From Melitaea cinxia (lineage: Eukaryota; Arthropoda; Insecta; Lepidoptera; Nymphalidae), in NCBI RefSeq assembly GCF_905220565.1, contig NC_059401.1:16426766-16490765 (forward strand): a stretch of DNA of 64,000 nucleotides, written 5' to 3'. Positions 33,986 through 45,305 of the stretch are shown here, piece by piece. Under the pieces are notes generated by a model. That model did no database searches and had not been told where the DNA came from. It worked only from the letters and a program-made list of their open reading frames with translations. The position numbers and the translations under genes were made by a program. Position 1 is the stretch's first letter, and the number at the start of each line of letters is the position of its first letter.

Positions 33986-34166
33986 GGAAATGTGTCATCA
34001 AAAAATATAAGCGAAGTAAAAGAAAAACAAATAATTATTCAATATTTTAGTTATAGTAGAGTGTTATATATTTTTATATGTAGTTGAGGAATTGTACTTA
34101 CAAAAATACTTTAAATCGTATATTTATTTTTAAGACGTAGCTTACGCTAGTAATATGGAAACGATT

Positions 34167-34509
34167 CGCTTCAGCCTGTCATATCCCACTGTTGGGCATA
34201 GGCCTTTTTCCCCGTGTAGGAGAAGGATCAGAGCTTAATCCACCACGCTGCTCCAATGCGGGTTGGCGGATATATTCCCTACTATGAGTAACGATCGCTA
34301 TCAGGTGTACATGATAACAACCGGGACCGACGGCTTAACGTGCTCTCCGAGGCACGGTGGGGAGACCCACAAGGACTGCACAAGCACCCAGACCACGGCA
34401 AACACCTGTATGGCCAATACAAATGTTAGTCATGTGCGGGGATCGAACCCGCAACCGCCAGCACAACGGGTACAATCCATGGCTGTGACCGTTGCGCCAA
34501 CGCGGCCTC
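34167..34509 (-). repeat. Complete family B SINE with target-site duplication
   Basis: 343 bp on the minus strand. Head 'gccgcgttggcgcaacggtc', B box 'gggttcgatccccgcacatg', body and tail 'gcccaacagtgggatatgac'. It ends 'ggctgaagcg' without a poly(A). Flanked by the exact 9-bp duplication 'gaaacgatt' (34158-34166 and 34510-34518). This gives the true ends of the family. Confidence 0.9.
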
Positions 34510-34519
34510 GAAACGATTA

Positions 34520-35074
34520 CTTATAAGTAAAACCGAGAGAGAGAATAGGTATAAGTCACTTCCATCCAATCTAGTTTTAAGTCCGCGTAAGTCTGCACGG
34601 AAATAACGCGCTTAATAGATTCGCTCTGGCTCACAGTGCGCTGACAACGGGTAATCTATTTATGAGAAAACCGTTCCATATGTTTGTCTGTTGGCCACTC
34701 AATAATTCTTGTGGTGTATAAACAAAAACACATAGTGACTTACTGCTTCAATCAAAAGCGTTTATAAGCTTTGTTGATAGCTGAATGATTGAAATAAGTA
34801 TTATATATTTTCATAACACCTTCATATAATATTTGACTTTGCCCCTTGATTCAACTTATTTTTTTACGCATTAATTATTTATTTGTACACATATACACAT
34901 TAATTATATGTAAAAAATTAAACCAAAACTACGGTTGGATAAGATTCTACGTACAAAACAACGTACGCACGAACAAATTCAAACATAGAATATTTATTAT
35001 TATATGGAGAAAAGGAATAAACGATTGGCAAACCCTTCCAAATGAGTGTAAACAGAAAGGCACATTTATGAAAA
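34520..35074. other. Non-coding stretch
   Basis: A 94-codon frame (34846-35130) runs into the next Helitron and has AT-driven composition; not supported as a gene. Confidence 0.35.
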
Positions 35075-35424
35075 CTAGCGGTCGGCCAGAATTCGAAATT
35101 CGTCCTCAATTAAAATTTAAAATTAAATAGAACCAAAAAAAAAATATGAAAATAAAGAACCTTTTGAAAAAATCAATTTGACTACAGACTTTGACAATCG
35201 ACAAAAGTGTATAACATGCGTGTGTGTGTCAAATAGACAGTAGAGTGTGTAATGTTCTTTTTATTGATTTAATATAATTTCAAGCATAACTTTAAAAAAA
35301 TATTAGCATCTGCACTCCTTTTCTATATAAAATATACGTGTGTACGAAATTTCATACTCCTCCGTCCGCGCAATTTTTTGTGAAAAGGCGCACATAGTTT
35401 TTGCTTCACGTATTAATATATAGA
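35075..35424 (-). mobile_element. Non-autonomous Helitron, H1 family, complete
   Basis: Minus strand: A | TCTATATATTAATACGTGAA ... 'tggccgaccgCTAG' | T. Both termini and the A/T insertion site are visible. Confidence 0.85.
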
Positions 35425-35805
35425 TTTCAAACTTGACTTTTTTTTCTCTAATCTAATCTCTTTGTCTATCAATTAATATTATTACAATCACATTATACTA
35501 GCTGGAATTAACTACCACTGTTAATGAAATAGAGTTCTCAGAACTCAATTCTGAATTTGAATGAACATTGCACTTGAGGACTTCAGACAGCGAATGTTAT
35601 TTAATAAACAATCACAAGATGGGGTAGTTTCGTCGTAGCGATGACAACGTACATTTCTTTGTGAGAGCAATATTGTAATGCGTGATCTATGAAATAAGCG
35701 TGGATAAAAAGTCTTTAAGAAATTACTCTAAATTCGGATATTTCTAATTCTTCTAATAAAAAGATTTTTTTAGCGAAAATAAAATATAAAAAGCAACGAT
35801 AACCG

Positions 35806-36150
35806 CTCTAGTGTAATTGTGCGCGTGCCGTGTCAGCGAAGCCTAAACACCGACGGTCTCGGGTTCGATTCCCACTTGGAGTGGAAATATTCACTATATA
35901 GATTGTGTTTATACAAATATTTATTTCTGGTCTGTTTATTAATCCATATGGGTCTCCCCACCGTGCCTCGGAGACCACGTTAAGCTGTCGGTCTCGGTTG
36001 TTATCATGTACACCTGATAACGAGCATTACTCATAGCAGGGAATATATCCGCTAACCCGTATTGGAGCAGCGTGGTGGATTATGCTCTGATCCTTCTCTT
36101 ACATGGGGAAAGAGGCCTATGCCCAGTAGTGGGATATCGTAGGCTGAAAA
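35806..36150 (+). repeat. tRNA-derived SINE, family C, full length
   Basis: Head 'ctctagtgtaattgtgcgcg', B box 'cgggttcgattcccacttgg', body 'gggtctccccaccgtgcctc' and tail 'gcccagtagtgggatatcgt'. Best family C copy here. Confidence 0.88.
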
Positions 36151-36281
36151 TAAAAAAGGCAATAAGAATGTACGCACTCAGTAAATTAATTATATAGATA
36201 TATATCTTCACAAATCGCTTCAGCTTCACAATTCATACAAAATAAATTGTAAAGGTTTTATCGATATAAAAATATCAAACA

Positions 36282-36400
36282 AGTAAATGGTTACGGCTCA
36301 TAGAAGCCTAAAGCGTCGAAAACGCGATGCCGACTTTTACCACGCTGTCAATACAATACATTCTAAGGAGCTCAAATTCCCACCGGAACACTGCTTGAAA
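36282..36400 (-). repeat. Interspersed repeat P, diverged fragment
   Basis: 'ggttacggctcatagaagcc', 'gcgatgccgac' and 'ggagctcaaattcccaccgg' are degraded P motifs. Confidence 0.5.
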
Positions 36401-36778
36401 ACTTTATGATATAAAACGTAATACAAACCCTGTAAAGTTACTTACCTCAGTTTTATTTAAACATTTCACCTTTATAGATTCACAGTTTAAACATATCCAC
36501 CTCTATATTTCACAGGTAACTGTAATGGTGTGCTATCAATGTACTGGGGTTACTTAAATCCATTTTCCCAAAGCCGTAGAGTTAATTTTTAGCATAGTTA
36601 TTTCATTGTTAACAACTCTCTGTTTTTTTTTTATTTTATTTTTTTATTAGATGAACTTTTAAAATATCTTTAAGCCTACACTTAAAATTTATTTAATACT
36701 TCAGATGTAATAGAATTCTTCTAAAAGTATGAAATGTCGCTTATTAAAAATTATTTCTCTAAACAAAAATAATAATAC
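36401..36778. other. Non-coding stretch
   Basis: AT-rich; no feature. Confidence 0.35.
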
Positions 36779-37022
36779 GACTAGCCCGTTGGCGCAGTTT
36801 GTAGTGCTTTCTGCTCCGGGGGTTGTGGTTTCAATTCCCACCCCGAGTCTGGATGTAATATAAATATTTATTTATATATTTATATATGTATTGTTTATAA
36901 GTATGTTTATCGAGAACCGAGAGACCAGTCGACTGTTACCTATAACACAAGCATTAAGTTGCTAACTTTAGGAACAGACGACTGCGTGTGTATTGTGTAG
37001 ATATTTATATTATATTATATAT
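36779..37022 (+). repeat. tRNA-derived SINE, family A
   Basis: 'gactagcccgttggcgcagt', B box 'gtttcaattcccaccccgag', tail 'cacaagcattaagttgctaa'. Slightly shortened in the head. Confidence 0.85.
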
Positions 37023-37159
37023 CATAATACAATTTTAAGCATCTGAACAGGTACAAATTAAAATTATTTCTTAAATCGTAACTAATAAATTTCGGTGTAC
37101 AAAGAAAACTGAAATTTGACATATATTGTCGATGTTTGCATAATATATACAAATAAATA

Positions 37160-37459
37160 AAATTAGAGTGTCTGTTTGTAATATTAAAATTATCGATTTT
37201 TACTTAATCCACATGGTACATATACCAAAATAACATTTTTTACAATTTTTGTCTGTCTGTTTGTCTGTTTGTTCCGGCTAACCGCTGTAACAACTAAACC
37301 GATTTTGACAGGACTTTCGCTGGCTGATAACTGATATAGTAAGAAGTAACTTAGGCTACTTTTGTTTTAGAAATTTATTTATTGTATATTCCTGCGAACT
37401 GAACAAAAACTTTTTTGTTAAATGTTACATTCCGCGAACGAAGTCTCGGGCACAGCTAG
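37160..37459 (+). mobile_element. Non-autonomous Helitron, H3 type
   Basis: Ends 'tctcgggcacagCTAG' followed by T. Interior has 'ccgattttgacaggactttc' and a (gtct/gttt) run. The 5' end near 37160 is approximate. Confidence 0.65.
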
Positions 37460-37461
37460 TT

Positions 37462-37835
37462 TATTTATACGTTTTAAGCTTATAACTGCACGTTAGTCTA
37501 TTGCATCTAATTTTTTATGTATTTAAGGGGATGTAAAAACCTTGAGCCATGTTTTTTTTTTTATATTACCTTTGCTTCACATAAGTCGTAATGACGATTA
37601 TTGCAAAACTGCAGATTCCAGTATGTTAGTTTCTTAATTTAATAGCGTAATTAATGGTTGAAATTTCTTATTAACGTACCAAGATTTAACAACAATACCT
37701 TAGTGTCATAAACAAGAATATCAAGGCAGTAATTTTCTCTAAATTGAGACGCAGGTGGGGCAAAGTCATAAAAGGCAGCTAAATTAAATTGCTGAATACT
37801 TAAATTGTTGTGATTATGTCTTTAAGTGAAATGTT
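37462..37835. other. Non-coding stretch
   Basis: AT-rich; no feature. Confidence 0.35.
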
Positions 37836-37839
37836 TAAA

Positions 37840-38077
37840 CGGACACAATGAAGTAATATTTATTATTTTTATTTTATCAAATATAAAGTCACAAAGTATA
37901 AAACAAAGTCGCTTTCCGCTGTATATATGCTTAGATTTTTATACTACACAACGGATTTTGATGAGGTTTTCTTTAGTAAATATAGTGATTCCAGAGGAAT
38001 GTTTTTATTTATAAAACATGCATAATATGTTAGAGAAACACTAATAGTTTTTGCGATCGTGCGAAGCGGGTCGCTAG
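37840..38077 (+). mobile_element. Helitron, 3' part
   Basis: 'acaacggattttgatgaggt' interior and terminus 'gcgaagcgggtcgCTAG' followed by T. Confidence 0.7.
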
Positions 38078-38365
38078 TTTAACTAATAAATGGAAAAAAA
38101 ATCTTTATGTTGTTTGATATAAATAATATATCTTCTGCTTGAATATTCTGCATAGATATAAATCAATATAATGAGAAAAAATATTTTTGAAAAATAAACA
38201 CACTAAAAAAGCTTAGTCACATTACTGTGAAGAAGAACAGTGACACTCAAAATAATAATTGGCCTTAGCTCAGTACAAAGCAACGTGGTAGCTTAAACAA
38301 AATCTACTACCCATTAAATATCATCCTCTTACAGTAACTTGATATAGAAGAGGCTGTAGAGTTTT

Positions 38366-38598
38366 TTTATACAACTAGGTCGCAAGTGTGTGGCTGCTAC
38401 ACCAACGGTATCGCAAACGTTTTGCCAACCCTACTTCCAATCTCCCACAGGAGCTCTGGTCACCTTACTCAACACAGGAACACACTGCTTGAAGGCAGTA
38501 GTATTTAGCTGTGATATTCTGTAAGGTTGAGGTACTTCTGCAGTCCAGCAGCTCCAGATTTTGAACAGGATATTTCCTCCTGTGATCTACCTGAGTTA
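38366..38598 (-). repeat. Interspersed repeat P
   Basis: Plus strand 'ttatacaactaggtcgcaag' to 'atttcctcctgtgatctacc'; full length but diverged. Confidence 0.7.
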
Positions 38599-38599
38599 A

Positions 38600-39351
38600 A
38601 ATTTAGTACGTTTCAATCAACTTAAAACGTGTCAATAATAAGAAAAATAGAGTTGTAGCTGCAGTCAAAATATGTGGTGAAAAAAGGTTATTGCCACTTG
38701 AACTGACGCAAATCAGCCAAGAAGACAGACGTAATAAAGATCTCTTCAACCGCAGACACATTAGGTTCAGATAACGTCTCATTTTCATGATTTATATTTA
38801 GGTAAACTGTATTTGGGACAATTTTATTTAATGAAACATAATATCGTACTATTCTAAAATTGCATTAAAATACACTTAAATGATTTTTCTCGAAACAAGC
38901 TAGATAATAGTTCTAATCTTGTTTGTAGAATACGAGTACATACATATATGTATATACGCGGTATGCACATAATCCTTCGACTTAGTTATGATAATTTTAT
39001 TACGGAGACCTTAAATAAACATAGATTGTTAAAGTTTATTCATATATATATATATATATATCGTGTCACGATGTATGTTACAGATAAACTCCAAAACTAC
39101 TGAACCAATTTTTATCAAATCTTGTAAGCATCTGTAATTTAGTCCAAATTGGGAGATAGTGTAGTTATTATCTCAACTGGATCAGGTAGGTGTCGCTGAT
39201 ATCGGCTATAAATAAAATATATAAAATTTCGAATATAATTTGGAAGCATCTAGTACTCACAATAAAACCTTGACACAACATTGCAGCGCAACTTACCTGA
39301 AACAAGAAATCATCAATCATTCACCTGACTTTATCACAGAACACCAATATA
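38600..39351. other. Non-coding stretch with TE-like part
   Basis: 39060-39200 ('actgaaccaatttttatcaa') resembles the interior of lepidopteran Helitrons, but no ends are seen. A (ta)n run lies at 39040-39060. Confidence 0.35.
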
Positions 39352-39360
39352 AATAAAAAA

Positions 39361-39639
39361 AAAAACAAAAAACCCGCCTGCGTGAAGAACAACGCACAAA
39401 GAGAGAATGATTTGACTTATCCTTCAATTTCATGCCTCCGACTGCATATTATCTACGACGTTGCGTAAAGTTTCGAAGGACTACCGTATTAATATATTTT
39501 AAATGTACAGCACAAAATGTTTGATATTGTTTCTATTTATTTCGCTGACTTTGTGTGCATATTGAATTTTTATCTTGTTCCAGCTTTTTCAGTTGATTTT
39601 CTATTAGTTGTTCTTCACGCAGGCGGGTTTTTTGTTTTT
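39361..39639. repeat. Inverted-repeat-bounded block, orientation 1
   Basis: Arms 39361-39393 and 39607-39639 are inverted copies of 'aacccgcctgcgtgaagaac' with A/T-rich outer ends. The ~210 bp between them are the reverse complement of the block between the corresponding arms at 41451-41721, while the flanking Helitron sequence lies in the same orientation in both places. Confidence 0.9.
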
Positions 39640-39670
39640 TTTTTTTAATTATTATTTTATTTATGTCTTT

Positions 39671-39880
39671 TTAGTCAGACAAATTACGAAATCGGTTCAA
39701 TCCATTAAAATAGTTTACATCATGTGGTTGATTAAGTAATTTTTTAGGGTCAAGAGAACTGATAGCAAGCCCGGAGAAAGATCTCACTCTGCTCAAAGCA
39801 ACGTAAGCCTAACCTTTAGCAAATAGGTGACTGCTTAAGTCAACAACTATTAGTTTTAATATAATGAAATTATTATTAAA
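39671..39880 (-). pseudogene. Helitron Pif1-like helicase C-terminus, copy I
   Basis: About 65 codons ending in TAA match the C-terminal motif VI region of Helitron/Pif1 helicases (AYVALSRVRSFSGLAISSLD, then PKKLL). Copy I has a TAG (39809-39811) where the conserved Gln of GQAYVALSR should be, so it is dead. Copy II keeps the Gln codon. Upstream helicase motifs and the Rep domain are absent. Confidence 0.8.
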
Positions 39881-40444
39881 ATTATTTGTTTGTATTTGGT
39901 ATTATGTATTTGTTATTGATGTCATTAATGTAATTGTAAATTAGTGTGACATTTATTAATTTTTATTTGTAATTTTAATTGTATATTTTTTTTAACCATT
40001 GTATTTTATTAGAAAGGCTACACCCCGAAGTTGATCATCGCCTAGGAGGCGAGTTTGGCATGGCATAGGCGTGGGAAAGAGCAAAGTCCACATTTTTTAA
40101 ACTTTAATATTGTATTTCTTTATTAGTATTACGGTAATAATAATCATGATATACCTTTTTAAAATCCTTGTATTGTGCCCTTCAATTTGATACCCATATT
40201 GTAGTATTCGAGAAAAAAATTTTTTTTTCATTAACTACAATGGCTTCGCGCAGCCGCCATGTTTGATATTTTTTAATGTCACCTATCTAAGAACACTTGG
40301 GCAGCTAAGACGAACCTAACGATACCTCAGTTATGTAAATCCGTTCAGTGGTTCTGGAAATATGAGGTAGTAAAGAATATTACATACATACATACATACA
40401 AGATACGCGCGAAAAACATAACCCTTCCTTGGCAGTCGGGTAAT

Positions 40445-40470
40445 AAAATTACGATCGCTATCGTAATTTT
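40445..40470. repeat. Perfect 11-bp hairpin at the end of copy I
   Basis: 'aaaattacgat' (40445-40455), loop 'cgct', exact complement (40460-40470), starting two bases after the element end at 40443. Confidence 0.75.
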
Positions 40471-40760
40471 GAAGTACATAAAACATAAACGTTAAACATT
40501 CGACGATTACAAGACACGTTTCGTGATAGCGTCGCTGGCGGATCGCCATTTTATTATGATGATACATTTGTTTCATTCCATCCTCAATGGATCCATTACG
40601 ATGTTTGATGTACGATTATGGAAAAATAAATTTCATTATTCCGTTATCGCTAACAGTATATCAGAAACTTTTAAAAGGATTAATACTAGTCATCTATTAT
40701 ATTGGTAGCAGAGCGTGCGATGAAATATATACAAATTTAAATCACTATTTATCCAATAGT

Positions 40761-40772
40761 GAAAGTAAATAT
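40761..40772. repeat. Target-site duplication, left copy
   Basis: 'gaaagtaaatat', repeated exactly at 42536-42547. It brackets the composite insert 40773-42535. Confidence 0.8.
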
Positions 40773-40779
40773 ATTTTTT

Positions 40780-41165
40780 TTTTATTTATTTATAAATTTT
40801 GATCCACGGGCTCAAAATGCCCGTGCCTTTGTTTATCATGCATGCATTATAATACTACAGGCGATTTTTCTACTTATTATACTACAGATCGACAGTCCTG
40901 TGACTGCCTAGTAAAACTAGGACGTGGTCCAACGCCGACGGTTTTTTTTTTTCCCTTACTAAATACTGTTTATGCAGAAGTATACACATAATTGCTTTTC
41001 TAATTTCTAACATTATTATTTTTCTTATCTATGTCTATATTTACACTTATTTGCCTAGTTATCATATATGTACACTTATTTCCTAGTTACCATATATGTA
41101 CACTTATGTTCTACTTACAATGTACACTTAACCTATGTTACTGTTAGTAAGGTTTTTTTTTTTTT

Positions 41166-41210
<45 letters not shown>

Positions 41211-41451
41211 TTTTAAATAGTTATTATTTGTTTATCTATGTATAAGTTATCTATTTCTGTTATTTGCTTAAATTTCACTACATAATTATTTATTTATCTA
41301 TTTTTTTATTTTATTTTATAGGTACATCCATAAAATACATATGGAACATTATATATAATTCACTATTACATTATTATCTAATATGTATCCCATCACGGGG
41401 TACACAACATTCCACAATATATTAATGCCGTGTAGCAAGTATAATTAAAAT
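40780..41451 (-). repeat. Second copy of the helicase-insert 3' region
   Basis: Starts (plus) 'tttataaattttgatccacg' and ends 'gtagcaagtataattaaaa', matching 26578-27237 almost base for base apart from homopolymer and (ta)n lengths (pure (ta)n at 41168-41204). No helicase codons are present. Confidence 0.9.
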
Positions 41452-41721
41452 AAACAAAAAACCCGCCTGCGTGAAGAATACTAATAGAAAATCAACTGAA
41501 AATCTGGAACAAGATAAAAATTCAATATGCACACAAAGTCAGCGAAATAAATAGAAACAATATCAAACATTTTGTGCTGTACATTTAAAATATATTAATA
41601 CGGTAGTCCTTCGAAACTTTATGCAACGTCGTAGATAATATGCAGTCGGAGGCATGAAATTGAAGGATAAGTCAAATCATTCTCTCTTAGTTATTCTTCA
41701 CGCAGGCGGGTTTTTTGTTTA
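41451..41721. repeat. Inverted-repeat-bounded block, orientation 2
   Basis: Arms about 41451-41480 and 41692-41721 ('aacccgcctgcgtgaagaat'). Interior is the reverse complement of 39394-39606. Confidence 0.9.
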
Positions 41722-41724
41722 TTT

Positions 41725-42532
41725 TTAATTATTATTTTATTTATGTCTTTTTAGTCAGACAAATTACGTAATCGGTTCAATTCATTAAAACAATTTACAT
41801 CATGTGGTTGATTAAGTAATTTTTTAGGGTCAAGAGAACTGATAGCAAGCCCGGAGAAAGATCTCACTCTGCTCAAAGCAACGTAAGCCTGACCTTTAGC
41901 AAATAGGTGACTGCTTAAGTCAACAACTATTAGTTTTAATATAATGAAATTATTATTAAAATTATTTGTTTGTATTTGGTATTATGTATTTGTTACTGAT
42001 TTTATTAATGTAATTGTAAATTGGTGTGACATTTATTAATTTTTATTTGTAATTTTAATTGTGTGTTTTTTTTTAAACATTGTATTTTATTAGAAAGGCT
42101 ACACCCCGAAGTTGATCGTCGCCTAGGAGGCGAGTTTGGCATGGCATAGGCGTGGTAAAAGCAAAGTCCACATTTTTTAAACTTTAATATTGTATTTCTT
42201 TATTAGTATTACGGTAATAATAATCATGATATACCTTTTTAAAATCCTTGTATTGTGCCCTTCAATTTGATACCCATATTGTAGTATTCGAGAAAAAAAA
42301 TTTTTTTTCATTAACTACAATGGCTTCGCGCAGCCGCCATGTTTGATTTTTTTTAATGTCACCTATCTAAGAACACTTGGGCAGCTAAGACAAACCTAAC
42401 GATACCTCAATTATGTAAATCCGTTCAGTGGTTCTGGAAATATGAGGTAGTAAAGAATATTATATACAAATATACATACATACATACAAGATACGCGCGA
42501 AAAACATAACCCTTCCTTGGCAGTCGGGTAAA
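41725..42532 (-). mobile_element. Helitron-derived element, copy II
   Basis: Same order and orientation as 39643-40443. Small differences include an 'aaacatt' for 'aaccatt' change and T-run lengths. Confidence 0.75.
41751..41965 (-). pseudogene. Helitron Pif1-like helicase C-terminus, copy II
   Basis: Same 65-codon tail as copy I, with the conserved GQAYVALSRVRS motif intact, ending TAA at 41751-41753. Still only a fragment: helicase motifs I-V and the Rep nuclease are missing. Confidence 0.8.
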
Positions 42533-42827
42533 AAAGAAAGTAAATATTAATAGTAATAATTATATAACTTACCACTTTTTTGAAGCTAGTTATTAGCTAT
42601 AGTATAGCTAATTGTAAATAATTAAAGTAGACATGTAAAACAATTGACAAATATTAATGACGGATAATTCTTGAGCATTGTAGGTATTTTCTAAAAATCT
42701 GAAACTAAATATAAGTAACAAAAAATATACCTAAAAATTATTTGAATATTTTTACTATTACTATATAGCAAGTCAAGTAAGCCAAGTAAGCCAAGTAACC
42801 GTATATACCGTTATGTATTTATGTATA

Positions 42828-43140
42828 CTAGTGGTTGCCCAGAGGTCGAAATTCGATCATAATTAAAAATTTAAATTAAAAAAAACAGAAAATTATGCCA
42901 ATAAAGAACCTTTTTTAAAAAATTTCAATTTGACTATAGACTTTGACAATCAACAAAACGGTATAATATGCGTATGTCTGTGTGTCAAATACATGGTAGT
43001 GAGTGTAATGTTTTTTATTGGCATAGTTAAAAAAAAATTAGCATTATGCTCTCCTCTATATAAACTATGGTGTACGAAATTTCATACTCCTTTCCGTAAA
43101 AAGGGTTACAAAGTTTTTGCTTCGCATATTAATATATAGA
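42828..43140 (-). mobile_element. Non-autonomous Helitron, H1 family, complete
   Basis: Minus strand: A | TCTATATATTAATATGCGAA ... 'gggcaaccaCTAG' | T. 313 bp, slightly shortened inside. Confidence 0.87.
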
Positions 43141-44043
43141 TTAGGTATAAAACAAAATCCGTTTGAAAATTTCATCAACATAAAATTAATATTTCCTTAA
43201 AAAATACAAATAAAACCCTAAGAACATAACAAAGAATTATCACGAAAAAGAAAAAACAAAAATATAAAAGACATTCAGACTGCGCACTTACCAACCATAA
43301 ATGCAACAGAAAGCAGTGCATTGAATAATTAAAGTGAAAAAAAAACCTGTAAACACTCTCGTCTGAACGACTCTTAACTCATCCAGCACAGCGGTAATAG
43401 GCCTTGCTCTATCTGTCACGGATAAGAGCTACCCTACGGTGTAAGGTAAGCGTGCGTTTTAAAAAGAGAACATCGCACGAACTCAACTAAAAATCTAAAC
43501 TGGTTTTTTCTGAAAAAATCTGCATTTCTTGGATATTTAATATAAAGGCGAAATTAATTAATGTTATAAGTTAATTTTGAACATCAAAGCGGTTTTATGT
43601 ATTTACATACTATACCTATATAACCTACTTGAATCAAATATTGACTACTAATTGCTTCACGAGTAATATTACGAACTTGAATTTAAATGAAAAAAGAAAT
43701 TGTTACCAGTATAAATTTCTAATAACAATCAATAAATTTTTACATCGAGTATACGAGTATATACTTCTACAGTAATTCTATAAAGTTAAAAATTAATTAC
43801 TTTTTATCACCATTTGTAATGTCTCACGACTGGATAAAAGTTCCTTTCGTAAAATAGAAACGGTTATTTCATTTTATGTGAGTTATTAAAAAAGAGGGAC
43901 AGCGGTTTTTTTAGCTAAAATAGTCAGTCATACACAGTGCTTAGTTGTGAAACAGTTTTCGTACAATTTTACTTTCAAATATTCATCATTAACATCTAAA
44001 AAGATACATTTTCAAATAAACATAACTTAGGTAGTCAATACTA
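43141..44043. other. Non-coding stretch
   Basis: Mostly AT-rich; 43300-43480 is GC-richer but has no open frame of note. Confidence 0.35.
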
Positions 44044-44120
<77 letters not shown>

Positions 44121-44121
44121 T
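44044..44121. repeat. (CA)n microsatellite
   Basis: About 36 near-perfect ca repeats, then 'cgcacatacaca'. Directly abuts repeat P. Confidence 0.95.
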
Positions 44122-44127
44122 ACACAC

Positions 44128-44349
44128 GGCAGGAAATATCCTGTTCAATTTGATGCAGCCCGACTGGAGAAGTACTGCTTTCAAGCGTTGTATTCCTGTG
44201 GTGAGTAAGGCGACCAGAGCTCCTGGGGATATTAGGGGTAAGGTTGGCAACGCACTTGCGATGCTTCTGCTGTTGCTGGCGTCCACAAGCAACGGTAATC
44301 GCTTACCATCACGGAAATCGTACTTTTTTGCCGACCTAGTTGTATAAAA
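44128..44349 (+). repeat. Interspersed repeat P
   Basis: 'gcaggaaatatcctgttcaa' to 'gccgacctagttgtataaaa'. Confidence 0.78.
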
Positions 44350-44563
44350 AAAAATAAAGGATTGATACATTTAGCTGTTAAAATTCTGTGTTATTTTTTC
44401 ATCATCAATCACATCAAAACACATCAATTAGTTATCATCTCGCCGTCTAATTAATTATTGTATTAAATAAATCATTTTTTTACACAAGTATGTTTCAAGA
44501 GCACTTTTAAATTGTCATTATACAAAATGTATATTATATATTTTTAAATTTAATTAACTTCTT

Positions 44564-44822
44564 GACTAGCCCGTTGGCGCAGTTTGTAGTGACCCTGCAA
44601 TCTGTTCCGAGCGTTGTTGGTTCAATTCCCACCCCGAGTCTGGGTATAATATAAATATTTATTTATATATTTATATATGTATTATTTATAACTATATTTA
44701 TCGAAAAAAAAATAAGTAGCTATACCAGTCGTCTGTTACCTATAACACAAGCATTAAGTTGCTTACTTTTAGGAACAAACGAACGTGTGTGTATTGTGTA
44801 GATATTTATTTATTTATTTAAA
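44564..44822 (+). repeat. tRNA-derived SINE, family A, full length
   Basis: 'gactagcccgttggcgcagt', 'ggttcaattcccaccccgag', tail 'aacacaagcattaagttgct', ending in (ttta)n. Confidence 0.88.
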
Positions 44823-44935
44823 AAACTACGATTATTTATCTATAGTTAGCACGAAGAGCAAAAACGTTCATATTCTTAATATTATTTTTACATTAGTAAT
44901 CATTCACATGTTTTAAATTCAGTCATATATATTGT

Positions 44936-45305
44936 GTGTGCCGTGTGGTGTCGGCTGAGTAGAATAGCACCACCCCCTTTCTTCCCGTGGGGGTCGTAAA
45001 AGGTGACCGAGGGATAAACCTGGCTCGAAATCATCAGGGTCCTGGAGCAGGAAAACATCATTTGAAACCCGGAATGTGGTCTCCGTCAAGCATTTGTGGC
45101 ACAGCTCTAAAATGCGAAAGACTCCTGCAGCCAAACTGGCTCCGCACGTATCGAGTCGTCGTTCCTGTGGGCCTAGCCAGTGAGGTGGACAGGGTGGTGC
45201 AGAGCTTAGGCAACTCTACGTTTTCCTAATGAGTGTCCTAGGCGACACAGTGTCTGTCTGACACTGTCTAAATCGTCTGTAATAGATGGAATAAGGTCAA
45301 TGATG
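44936..45305 (+). repeat. Retrotransposon 3' end, divergent relative
   Basis: Starts 'gtgccgtgtggtgtcggct' and shares 'cccctttcttcccgtggggg' with 21862-22203, then has its own body ('cagccaaactggctccgcac', 'gcctagccagtgaggtggac') and ends 'gtcaatgatgatat'. A relative of the RTE-like family with a different 3' UTR. Confidence 0.65.

Larger units (their letters stand above)
39361..40443 (-). mobile_element. Helitron-derived element, copy I
   Basis: About 1.08 kb. Positions 39643-40443 match 41725-42532 with only scattered differences. Read on the minus strand it begins TTACCCGACTGCCAAGGAAG, passes a (tatg)n run, and ends with the C-terminus of a Pif1-type helicase and the inverted-repeat block. 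The two ends (ACCCGACTGC and ACCCGCCTGC) resemble each other. This may be a Helitron or Helentron derivative; exact class is inference. Confidence 0.7.
40773..42535. mobile_element. Composite insert: helicase 3' region joined to Helitron copy II
   Basis: 1.76 kb inside a 12-bp duplication. The left part (about 40780-41451) is a 5'-truncated, minus-oriented copy of the helicase insert's 3' region, with its A-rich end at the left edge. The right part (41452-42532) is Helitron copy II, running out to 'cagtcgggtaaaaaa'. So, like 26559-29067, the unit has a T run at its left edge and an A run at its right edge. The single duplication implies that both parts arrived in one event or were already joined. 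Confidence 0.7.

Noticed and set aside
34263..34526. 87-codon frame
   Set aside because: Lies within the complete family B SINE.
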